Assembly: GCA_049515555.1 (NCBI GenBank)
Contig: JBEKTY010000161.1
Coordinates: 1 to 18,404, forward strand
Reading direction: 5' to 3'
DNA from: JBEKTY01 sp049515555
GTDB taxonomy: Bacteria > Planctomycetota > Planctomycetia > Pirellulales > Thermoguttaceae
Length of the DNA: 18,404 nt
Shown here in pieces: positions 8,185-15,119 of the stretch. Both the position numbers and the translations under genes were made by a program. Below the pieces are notes generated by a model. That model was not told the DNA's origin, searched no databases, and saw nothing but the letters and a program-made list of their open reading frames with translations. The first letter of the stretch is position 1. The number at the start of each line of letters is the position of its first letter.

Positions 8185-9978
8185 TCAATCATCCTGTTGG
8201 GCTCCTGCGAAACAGGCCACCGTGCCGTCGGCGGTGACCACGATCACCCGGACGCCGGCTACGGCGATGCCGCCTTGGATCGGCTTTGCGCTCAGCGGCA
8301 GCTCCTGTCGCAGCTTACCGTCGGAGAGGTTCAGCACTTGCAGGCGATAGGGCATCCGCTGCCGTTCCCTCCATTCCGACTGGGAAACCTCCAGGCCCGC
8401 CAGCACCGCGTCACCAGCCACGGCCAGGGCGACCAGGCCGTTGCCGCGGGCAACTCCCTCGGTGTTCTCCCAGACCACCTCGGCCCCGCGGTGCTTGATG
8501 ATCGGCCGGTCCGGATTCCTTGGGTTGGGAAGGGTTTGCTCCGTGAGGGAGTCCAAGCGTTTCATCCGCCGTAACTCCGATCCGCCGCCTCCGCCGCGGT
8601 GCTCAAGCTGCGGCGCGCCGCCGACCATGAGGAAGTCGGCCCCGTGGCGGGCGTACATGCGGGCCTGGGTATACGAGTACGCGCTCATCTTGTAGCCGTT
8701 GAGGAAGCCCACGCGGTTCAACAGGCCCTGGTTGCCCGGCACGAGCGTGCCGGCGGCGTGGCGCTTGGCCCAGAATTCCGGCTCGGTGAAACGGGGCTGG
8801 TCCAAGGCGTTCCACCACTGAAGCCCCTCGTCGGTGCGCGTGAAGTAGAGCCTCGGCAGAAGCAACAGATCGCCGTCCATCACGGCGATATTGTTCATGC
8901 CCGTATGAACCTTGGGGCCGGTGGGAAGTTTCGGCCCGGAGCCGGGAGTGGTGGGCTTCAATTCATCGCTGCCCACGCGGCCCTGATGGAGCACATTGCC
9001 CGCCGTGTCCAAGTGCCACCACCACAGGCCGCCGTCGGTGTCGGTGTGGCGGCCGGCGAAGGCGTAGATGCCGCGCTCATCGGCCGTCACGCTGCCCAGC
9101 ACCGGCCAAGGCGATTCGAGTTGGCCGTCGGCGGCGATCAGCTCGCGCCGGGGGGTGCAGAGGAATCGCCACACCAGTTCTCCACGGTCGCGATTCAGGG
9201 CATAGACGTAAACCCGCTCGCCCTGGGCCATCAGGGCGTAGCGGGTCAGCGGAACCATATCGGCACGGCGCCACAGGGGCAAGCCGCTCCAGGCGTCGCG
9301 GGCCACCAGGGCCGGCTCTCCCCCGTCAGTTGTCGGGCTGCCGTCGACCTGCACCAGCAGGCTGCCGGACACGCGCACGCCGTGGGCCGAGTCACCGGCG
9401 ACCTGCGGCCCGGAGACCCACTGCAACCCGTAGGCCGGCCCCACCTTGCGGTTGGCCGAGACGTCGGTCATGGCCGCGTCGTGGTGATACTGGCCCCAGT
9501 CGTCGAGCTCCGCGGGCCGGGGTTTCTCCACTTTCCGCCAAGCCCCGCCTTCGCGCAGCCAGGCCGCGCCTTGCGGACGTAGAACCCTCAGCAATTCGTC
9601 GCGGGCGACGGGCGGCTTGGCATCCAGGTCGCAGACAACCACGGCCGCCGAGTCATCGGCCAGCGAAATTCGTCCCGCGATGAGGGCCGACGCAGTGGCC
9701 TGCCCATGGACGCCGGCCGCCACCAACCGCCCGCGCACGGATTGGGCCGCAGCCTCGTCGGCAGTCACCGCCAGCACGACCATCGGTTCGGCCTTCGCCG
9801 CCGCGATGGCCAGCGATCCGTCGGTGGCCCCGACGTGGACCAACAGCCCACGGTCAAGACCTGCCCCTTGCAGCACTTCGTCGGCCGCGGGCTCAGCGGT
9901 GCTCGCAGCGGTCGGAAACACGGCCGCTAGCGCCATCGCCGCGCCCGATATGACGAATAGGATGCAACGCGGGGACAT
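8185..9978 (-). CDS. Secreted PQQ-like beta-propeller protein with N-terminal methyltransferase-like domain
   Basis: The ATG at 9978 is chosen because it starts a signal peptide (MSPRCILFVISGAAMALAAV, cleaved near ASTAEP) and has AAGGA upstream. An in-frame start 17 codons earlier (10029) would read over the end of the preceding regulator remnant. The product has 597 residues. Residues about 40-145 resemble a Rossmann methyltransferase core: DRGLLVHVGATDGSLAIAAA (glycine-rich first strand), AAVVVCDLD, LLRVLRPQGAAWLREGG. The rest is a quinoprotein-like propeller with blades such as SGSLLVQVDG, ARDAWSGLPLWRR, GERVYVYALNRDRGELVWRF, GDLLLLPRLYFTR and GVRVIVVTADGTVACFAG. From family knowledge, propellers with such N-terminal domains recur in planctomycete and verrucomicrobial genomes without known function. 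It is the first gene of the operon. Methyl transfer in an exported protein seems unlikely, so the domain may be structural. Confidence 0.65.
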   Translation of the reverse strand: MSPRCILFVISGAAMALAAVFPTAASTAEPAADEVLQGAGLDRGLLVHVGATDGSLAIAAAKAEPMVVLAVTADEAAAQSVRGRLVAAGVHGQATASALIAGRISLADDSAAVVVCDLDAKPPVARDELLRVLRPQGAAWLREGGAWRKVEKPRPAELDDWGQYHHDAAMTDVSANRKVGPAYGLQWVSGPQVAGDSAHGVRVSGSLLVQVDGSPTTDGGEPALVARDAWSGLPLWRRADMVPLTRYALMAQGERVYVYALNRDRGELVWRFLCTPRRELIAADGQLESPWPVLGSVTADERGIYAFAGRHTDTDGGLWWWHLDTAGNVLHQGRVGSDELKPTTPGSGPKLPTGPKVHTGMNNIAVMDGDLLLLPRLYFTRTDEGLQWWNALDQPRFTEPEFWAKRHAAGTLVPGNQGLLNRVGFLNGYKMSAYSYTQARMYARHGADFLMVGGAPQLEHRGGGGGSELRRMKRLDSLTEQTLPNPRNPDRPIIKHRGAEVVWENTEGVARGNGLVALAVAGDAVLAGLEVSQSEWRERQRMPYRLQVLNLSDGKLRQELPLSAKPIQGGIAVAGVRVIVVTADGTVACFAGAQQDD

Positions 9979-9992
9979 AAGGAGGTCTTCCT

Positions 9993-10085
9993 TCACTCGG
10001 GAAAATGGTTCACGAAGTAGGTCTGCCACTCCTGGATGTGCGTGGCCATGGCAGTCCTCGCGGCTTCCGGGTCGCGCCGCTCCAG
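9993..10085 (-). pseudogene. C-terminal remnant of a GntR/FadR-family (FCD domain) regulator
   Basis: The minus strand reads LERRDPEAARTAMATHI, then QEWQTYFVNHFPE and a TGA at 9993-9995. The RDPEAAR-x-AM-x-x-HI pattern is the last helix of the FCD ligand-binding domain of FadR-type regulators, which often control uptake and breakdown of sugar acids. Only about 31 codons can be assigned. Upstream of about 10086 the similarity stops and no DNA-binding domain is found. The stop lies 14 bases before the ATG of the propeller gene, the spacing of an operon partner, so a local regulator was probably cut off by the rearrangement. The match is short and made by eye. Confidence 0.5.
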
Positions 10086-10239
10086 GTGTGAACGGCGTGG
10101 TCCACTCGCGACCCTAGGCTGACGGCGTTCCCATGAGTCTGAATTGGGGGCTCTGGGAAGTCAAGCCGATAGGCTCGCGCCCCACTCCAAGAAATCCGCT
10201 GATTCACAGAGTTGATGGTATCCAGGTGCATGAGATGGT
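10086..10239. other. Gene-free stretch between regulator remnant and tandem repeat
   Basis: I see no gene here. The minus-strand frame is open but has no recognisable motif. GTGAACGG at 10088-10095 lies right at the point where regulator similarity ends, and the same octamer occurs in the arms of the inverted repeat at 16284-16346. This stretch is presumably what arrived when the regulator was cut. Confidence 0.3.
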
Positions 10240-10294
10240 CGATTGTAGACACTCTTGAAGTGGCGCGATTGTAGACACTTTGGAAGTGGCGCGA
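10240..10294 (+). repeat. Two tandem copies of a 26-bp unit, candidate insertion-sequence end
   Basis: Copy one (10240-10268) and copy two (10266-10294) match at 27 of 29 positions with a 26-base period. The core is GATTGTAGACACT followed by GAAGTGGCGCGA. Copy two contains CACTT-TGG-AAGTG, a small palindrome. Several direct repeats of this size beginning TGT-x-x-ACA-like are characteristic of IS21-type ends, where the transposase binds. No transposase gene is readable beside it, so only an end would remain. Operator sites are an alternative. Confidence 0.4.
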
Positions 10295-10562
10295 GGGATC
10301 GTGTCTGGGGCGTTACGATAACCTGGCGGCCAGCAAAAGATTACAACCGCGTCTCAAAGATCGAGTTGCGAGGGACTTTCCCGCCTGCCACGCGAGGAAT
10401 TCCGGTAAAGAATGCTGTTGACCAAACTCGTCTTGCCTGCAATCGGAGTTTCCTGCATATTGAGGGAGACGAAGTTGACTCCAGCAAGAGCGAATTGGCC
10501 CACGTCAACTGGGCGGCAACACGGGGGATCTTGAAAGAACCGACCTCGTGTCGCGTAATGGC
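10295..10562. other. Non-coding or remnant sequence of unknown origin
   Basis: Long frames exist on both strands but none has a signal or motif I recognise. One minus-strand stretch (ALAGVNFVSLNMQE, then TPIAGKTSLVNSI, about 10405-10500) has fair amino-acid composition and could be a gene scrap. Its GKTS lacks the spacing of a P-loop, so I give it no function. If the neighbouring element is a group II intron, this is its 5' exon side. Confidence 0.3.
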
Positions 10563-10790
10563 GTGCGACAGCACGCGGATCGGCGCCGGTAACACCGGCA
10601 ACGCTTGCCATCGCCGGGAGCGAGTCGCCGGCAAGGCTGCCATGTGTGGCAGGCGGCTGATCGTTTGGGACCGATGGCGGCGGTCCGGTCGAGCCTCTTC
10701 GGTGCTCGACACACGGCGTAGCACAATGCGCCGTGGGTGTGTCGGTTCGTGTGATCGGGGCTCGTGTAGGGTTGATCTCGATCGTGGGCG
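10563..10790 (+). ncRNA. Probable 5' fragment (domain I) of a group II intron
   Basis: The stretch begins GTGCGAC, which fits the GUGYG 5' end of group II introns, and then holds a run of perfect stems: GCCGGT/ACCGGC (10585-10590 with 10594-10599), CTTGCC/GGCAAG (10604-10609 with 10630-10635) enclosing TCGC/GCGA, CTGCCA/TGGCAG (10637-10642 with 10647-10652), GGACCG/CGGTCC (10668-10673 with 10681-10686), GTCGAGC/GCTCGAC (10688-10694 with 10704-10710) and CACGGCG/CGCCGTG (10712-10718 with 10729-10735). Such density of adjacent hairpins with short linkers matches intron domain I. The GGGAGCGAGTC and CGTTTGGGACCG stretches also fit what I remember of bacterial introns. Neither the reverse-transcriptase gene nor domain V is present, so it would be a truncated, inactive copy. 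The 3' limit near 10790 is where the minus-strand mutarotase-like reading resumes. It may instead be a different structured RNA. Confidence 0.5.
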
Positions 10791-11455
10791 GATTCCCATC
10801 TTCAAATCAGGCGCGTAAAGAACTACCGACGGCGGAGGATGGCCCGGGGTTCCGAATTGCAGACTCCGAAGCACGTTTCTGGCAAATTGGGACGGGGAAT
10901 GGACCGCCGAACCCCTGGCGTCATCCAAGTAGAGGAGGAATTGATTCCAATCGCCAAATTGGAATTGCGACAGGCAGCGGATTCGCGTCTGGAACGGCCC
11001 GTAGCCCACCAGGTGAGAATGGACGGCCAGCTTGGGCTCATTCTCCGACGGGGCGAAGAATCGCCTCTGGATGGAGAATCCCCGGCCCAGGTTCGCGTCC
11101 AGATCGAGGAGGGAGTTACCTCTCTTCCGCGCGAGGGCCGTGTAGATTTCGCGTACGCCGAAATCACGATAGCCTGAGCTGACGCTTTCCTCGAAACCAC
11201 CTGCGGCCGGATAATACTCTTCGTCCGTAGCGGCCTGGTAGAGCAATTCTATGTCCTTCGGCAGATACCGCAGCGAAACCATGCGGCCGCCCAGAGTCGG
11301 CACGATTGCGGCCTTGACTTGGCCGTTGACCACGGTTTCCACCCTATGACGCCCCGCAGTCCTCGCCTCGGATTCCTTCAACTTTTCCAGAGGAACGCTC
11401 TGCGCGTGCTGGGCCACCCCTTCCCGCTCGGCGATCTCAAAGAACAGGCGGCTGT
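10791..11455 (-). pseudogene. Internal fragment of a galactose-mutarotase-like gene
   Basis: About 220 codons on the minus strand read as a real protein: SRLFFEIAEREG at the upstream edge, VNGQVKAAIVPTLGGRMVSL, YLPKDIELLYQA, GYRDFGVREIYTA, LAVHSHLVGYGPFQTRI, GDWNQFLLYLDDARGSAV and ending near VVLYAPDLKMGIR. The 'aaivP-LGGRm-sLry-p---elly' start is typical of aldose-epimerase/mutarotase-like beta-sandwich proteins in carbohydrate loci. Similarity stops at about 11455, where the opposite strand becomes sulfatase, and at about 10791, where the hairpin element begins. After that the frame runs on as Arg/Ser-rich nonsense to 10341. A GTG at 11417 could serve as a start, but coding-like sequence extends above it, so the natural start is lost. 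Both ends are missing and the gene is most likely dead. Confidence 0.6.
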
Positions 11456-12580
11456 TCGGGCGAGACGACCATGGCCGATGTCTTCGCGGCCAATGGCTAT
11501 CGGACCGGCATGTTCGGCAAGTGGCACCTGGGCGACAGCTATTCCTTCCGGCCCCACGACCGGGGATTCCAGGAGGCCCTCTAGCATGGCGGCGGAGCCA
11601 TCGGCAACAGCCCGGATTACTGGGGAAACCGCTACTTCGACGACACCTACTTGCGGAATGGGAAACCCGAGAAGTTCAAGGGGTACTGCAACGACGTTTG
11701 GTTCGACCAGGCGATCCGGTTCATTCGGGCCAACAAGGACCGCGAGTTTTTCTGCTACCTCCCGACCAACATCCCCCACAAACCGCTCTTGGTTCCGGAG
11801 AAGTGCGTCGCGCCGTTTGTGGGCAAGCTGCCCGAGTCGATAGCCCGCTTCCACGGCATGCTGGTCAACTTCGACGAGAACCTCGCTCGGCTTCGCAACG
11901 AACTCCGGCAGCTGGAGCTTGAGGAGAACACGGTCCTCATCTTCCTGGGCGACAAGGGAAAGGACTACGCGGTGATGACCGACCGATGGCGGTTGGTCAA
12001 CGGCCGCGAGCTTCACGAGATCAAGTCCGATCCCGGCCAGCGTCGCAACGTGGCCGACCAGCATCCCCAGGTCGTGGCCGATCTGCGGAAGGCCTACGAC
12101 CATTGGTGGAACGACATTTCAACGGAGTTCGCCAGACCCGCGCGGATCATCATCGGCTCCGACCGCGCCAATCCCACGGCACTGAATCCTCACGACTGGA
12201 TCGGGCGGCCTCTGTTCGACCAATCGCAAGTCCGGCGCGGCCGTGTCGGGCGGGAGGGGTTGGAATACCAGGGACACTGGATGATCGAAGTCGCGCAGGA
12301 CGGACGTTACGAGATCGAGTTTCGCCGCTGGCCGCGGGAGTTGAACCGGCCGATCACCGCCGCCATCGAAGGCGGAGCGGCCTTGCCTCCCACACAGGCG
12401 AGACTGAAGATCGGTGATCTTGAGCAGAGTCTGCTGGTGACCGCCGACATGGTCGGCGTGACGTTCTCCGTCGATCTGAAGGCGGGGCCCGCCATACTGG
12501 AGGGGCGTTTCATCGACGAGAAGTCAGGGAAATGGCGAAGCCCGTTCTACGTCTACGTCAAACGCATCGGCGTGATTTGA
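11456..12580 (+). pseudogene. Sulfatase pseudogene (5' end and centre missing, in-frame stop)
   Basis: The plus strand reads GETTMADVFAANGYRTGMFG then KWHLGD, the classic GKWHLG segment of arylsulfatase-type enzymes, followed by HDRGFQEAL, a TAG at 11582-11584 and, in the same frame, HGGGAIGNSPDYWGN, YFDDTYLRNG, PTNIPHKPL and TVLIFLGDKG. Active sulfatases carry C-x-P-S-R upstream (the Cys or Ser becomes formylglycine); that whole N-terminal region is absent. After FLGD-KG the reading jumps directly to YAVMTDRWRLVNGRELHEIK, which in the family lies far downstream, so the middle of the protein is missing in frame. The C-terminal tail (about 12130-12577) is beta-rich and intact. An ATG at 11651 could give a 309-residue product, but it could not be catalytic. 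It stands head-to-head with the mutarotase-like fragment. The enzyme would have released sulfate from glycans in the periplasm. Confidence 0.8.
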
Positions 12581-12733
12581 ACGGCGAGACCATCTACGGC
12601 GCGCGGAGCGATTGACACTGCCAAGAACCGCAACGAAACTTAAGCTTGTCGCGGCACCGCGACGGGGGCTCGGTGGCCATGCCCAGGGTAAGGCCCCTGT
12701 GAACGATCATCCCATTTCCAAGGAGTACTGATC

Positions 12734-14797
12734 GTGAAGAAGCAAACATTGATCATCGCACTCGCAGTAGCGATCACCGCGTCGCTGGCGACCGTCCGGG
12801 CCGCGGACCCGAGCGGGGTCCTCCTCCCCGAGGGACAACCTGTGGTCTCCGCCGGCACGACCCTGGAGAAGCGCGTCTACCGTCGGCCTGCGTCTCCGGA
12901 TCAGGCCGCCGTCGTAATCCGCGGCCAGGGATTCACCGTGGACTTCCGGGGCGCCGTTCTTCAGGGCGCCGACCGGACAGAAGTCCCCGCCGACAATTTC
13001 AAGGGCATCGGCATCCTCCTCGACGGCTGCCGCGATGTCACCCTGCGCAACGCCGTTGTCAACGGTTACATGGTGGGGGTCATGGCCAAGAACTGCCTTG
13101 GGATACGGCTGGAGACCTGCGATGCCTCCGGCAACCGCCGTGAGCGTATCGCCGGCTGGGGACAGTGGCTCGGTGGCCATGCGCTGGACGCCTGGCGCAG
13201 GGCCTACGGAGCCGGCTTCCTCCTGGACCGATGCAAAGGGGTGCGAATGACCGGCTGCCGGAGCCTCCACGCACAGAACGGAATCCTGATGATCGATTGC
13301 AGCGGGTGCAAGGTCCTCGGCTGCAATGCCTCCTTCAACTCTTCGTGGGGTCTGGCCATGCACGGTTCCAGCAACAACCGCGTCCTGGACAACCGCTTCG
13401 ACTTCTGCGTGCGCTGCGAGAAGTGGGGCAAGGACTCCGCCGGTGGTGACTCCGCCGGCATCCTCGTCATGCAGGGCTCCTGCGACAACCTCTTCGCCTA
13501 CAACCGCGCCACGCACGGCGGCGACGGCTTCTTCCTCTCGGCCGCGGCGGAGTCGCTCGAGAGTCCGTCCAGCCGAAACCTGGTGGCCTTCAATGATTTC
13601 TCGCATTCCCCCCACAACGCGATCGAGGCCACGTTCTCCACCGACAACATCTTCTACGGAAACATCTGTCGCGACTCCGGCTACGGCGTCTGGGCCGGCT
13701 TCAGCAACCGAAGCAGTTTCATCCGGAACGAGATCGACGGCTGTTTGGCCGACGGGATCGCCATCGAGCACGGCGAGGGCAACCTCATCGATGACAACCT
13801 CATCGCCAACGCCGGGAAGGGCGTGAACCTCTGGAAGATCCCGCCGGAGCGGGATCCCAACAACCCGAAGCGCCATAACCCCTCCCGGGACGCACGGATC
13901 GTCCGCAACGAGATCCGGCGCTGCCGCGAGGCCGCAATCTTCCTGGCCCAGACCCAGGACGCCGTAATCCGGGAAAACCGCTTCTCGCGCAACGGCACGA
14001 CACTCGCGGTCGAGACCGGCAGCTCCGGCACCCGCTTCCACGGCAATCGCATCGAGCTGGAATCGCCGCGCCCGGAGAACCTCGCCGCCAAGGGCGTGGC
14101 CTCGGCGTCATGCTCCCCCGAAACCGCGGCGCGCGCCCTCGACGGCGTATGCCGCGGGGACGACCATGCCTGGGCGCCGGGGCACGTCGGCGTGGGCGAC
14201 TGGTTCCAGGTGGACCTCAAGAAAGTCTGCGATGTGGACAGCGTGGTCCTCTTCCCTCGCGACGGGAACACCCACGATTTCTGCCGCGTCTTCCGCATAT
14301 TCGGCTCGAAGACGGGCGAGTTCCGTGGCGAGGAAACCTTGCTCTGCAAGGAGACCGCCCGGCCGCACAAGCTGGTCGTTCCGTACGCGTTCCCGAAGGG
14401 AGATTACCGTTATCTCCGGCTCGTGAACGACGAGGTCGTGGACTGGGTGCATCTGGAGGAGTTCGAGGTATTTCTCTGGCCGAAAATTGTGGAGGAATAC
14501 TTCTTCGGCGGAGTCGGGGTCCGCAACGCCGCGAAGGCCCCCGTGGATGCCCGCGGGAACTTCTGGATGCCGGCGTCAGCCTCACCGGACAAGCGGGCTC
14601 AGAGAGCCAGCGCGGACTCGGGACAGGTTCTGACCAGCGGGGACGCTGGGGCGCTCCCTCCCCTGCCCGCGATCAAGATCCCTGACGTGCCAGCGCCGAA
14701 GAGCGCGTGGCGCGTTCCTGCGGGGATGCCGCATGGCCGGGACAAGATCGTCCTGGACGACTGGGGACCGGTTGTCCCCGACGGGTGGAAGGAGTAG
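12734..14797 (+). CDS. Secreted right-handed beta-helix protein with discoidin-like C-terminal module
   Basis: The 687-residue product starts at GTG; AAGGAG eight bases upstream and the signal peptide (MKKQTLIIALAVAITASLAT, cleaved near VRAADP) decide this. Residues about 50-445 are a NosD/pectate-lyase-type parallel beta-helix with N-x-(I/F)-type coils about 22-24 residues apart: GIGILLDGCRDVTLRNAVVN, NGILMIDCSGCKVLGCNASF, NNRVLDNRFDFC, NLVAFNDFSHSPHNAIEATF, NIFYGNICRDSGYGVWAGFS, NLIDDNLIANAGKGVNLW. Residues about 449-583 (NLAAKGVASASCSPET, GDWFQVDL, YLRLVNDEV, HLEEFEVF) look like an F5/8 type C (CBM32-like) domain. Such proteins bind or cleave polysaccharides; no lyase residue can be picked out by eye, so enzyme activity is unproven. 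The end (GRDKIVLDDWGPVVPDGW) resembles a segment that in related proteins may continue, so some C-terminal loss is possible. The 153-base stretch before it holds no gene. Confidence 0.75.
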   Translation: MKKQTLIIALAVAITASLATVRAADPSGVLLPEGQPVVSAGTTLEKRVYRRPASPDQAAVVIRGQGFTVDFRGAVLQGADRTEVPADNFKGIGILLDGCRDVTLRNAVVNGYMVGVMAKNCLGIRLETCDASGNRRERIAGWGQWLGGHALDAWRRAYGAGFLLDRCKGVRMTGCRSLHAQNGILMIDCSGCKVLGCNASFNSSWGLAMHGSSNNRVLDNRFDFCVRCEKWGKDSAGGDSAGILVMQGSCDNLFAYNRATHGGDGFFLSAAAESLESPSSRNLVAFNDFSHSPHNAIEATFSTDNIFYGNICRDSGYGVWAGFSNRSSFIRNEIDGCLADGIAIEHGEGNLIDDNLIANAGKGVNLWKIPPERDPNNPKRHNPSRDARIVRNEIRRCREAAIFLAQTQDAVIRENRFSRNGTTLAVETGSSGTRFHGNRIELESPRPENLAAKGVASASCSPETAARALDGVCRGDDHAWAPGHVGVGDWFQVDLKKVCDVDSVVLFPRDGNTHDFCRVFRIFGSKTGEFRGEETLLCKETARPHKLVVPYAFPKGDYRYLRLVNDEVVDWVHLEEFEVFLWPKIVEEYFFGGVGVRNAAKAPVDARGNFWMPASASPDKRAQRASADSGQVLTSGDAGALPPLPAIKIPDVPAPKSAWRVPAGMPHGRDKIVLDDWGPVVPDGWKE

Positions 14798-15119
14798 CGA
14801 CGAAAATCTCCTCACGTTCCTGATCACAGGACGCTGCCTTGAGGCCTACGAAAGCAGTGGGCGAAAAGCCAACAAACTGTCCCCTGCGAAGAGACCTTCG
14901 AGCATCATGAACGCCCGACCGACTCCATTCTGGACCGAGGAGCGGCGTCAGGTGGAAGGTCGCGGGCCACTGTGCTAGGATGGGAGGAATTCGCTGCTCA
15001 GAGCGTATCCTTGCAGCAACGCAATGACATCGCTCGCGGTGACGCCCAAGTCCCGCACCGCGGACGTCGTCACTTTTCCGCGGCAATGAGCGCAGACCAA
15101 CGGGCAAGCTAGACGAGAT
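14798..15119. other. Intergenic stretch with possible minus-strand gene scrap
   Basis: No complete gene is seen. On the minus strand about 14975-15106 reads CPLVCAHCRGKVTTSAVRDL, then GVTASDVIALLQGYALSSEF and a TAG. The CxxxCxxC-like start and even helix composition suggest a C-terminal scrap of a real protein, but I cannot name a family. TGTGCTAGGAT at 14971-14981 could be a weak -10 region for the next plus-strand gene. Neither reading is secure. Confidence 0.25.

Noticed and set aside
10405..10500. GKTS as a P-loop ATPase remnant (IstB-like)
   Set aside because: The Walker A spacing GxxxxGK(S/T) is not met and no Walker B segment follows.
10341..10790. C-terminal 150 residues of the long minus-strand frame as part of the mutarotase-like protein
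   Set aside because: Composition changes abruptly to Arg/Ser/Pro-rich nonsense exactly where the hairpin element begins, so it is read-through.
12612..12640. TTGACA at 12612-12617 as a promoter for the beta-helix gene
   Set aside because: The hexamer is a perfect -35, but at 16-19 base spacing only poor -10 matches (such as GAAACT) are found.
12667..13182. GGCTCGGTGGCCATGC occurs twice, exactly 500 bases apart (12667 and 13167)
   Set aside because: One shared 16-mer in GC-rich DNA is compatible with chance, and flanking bases do not match.
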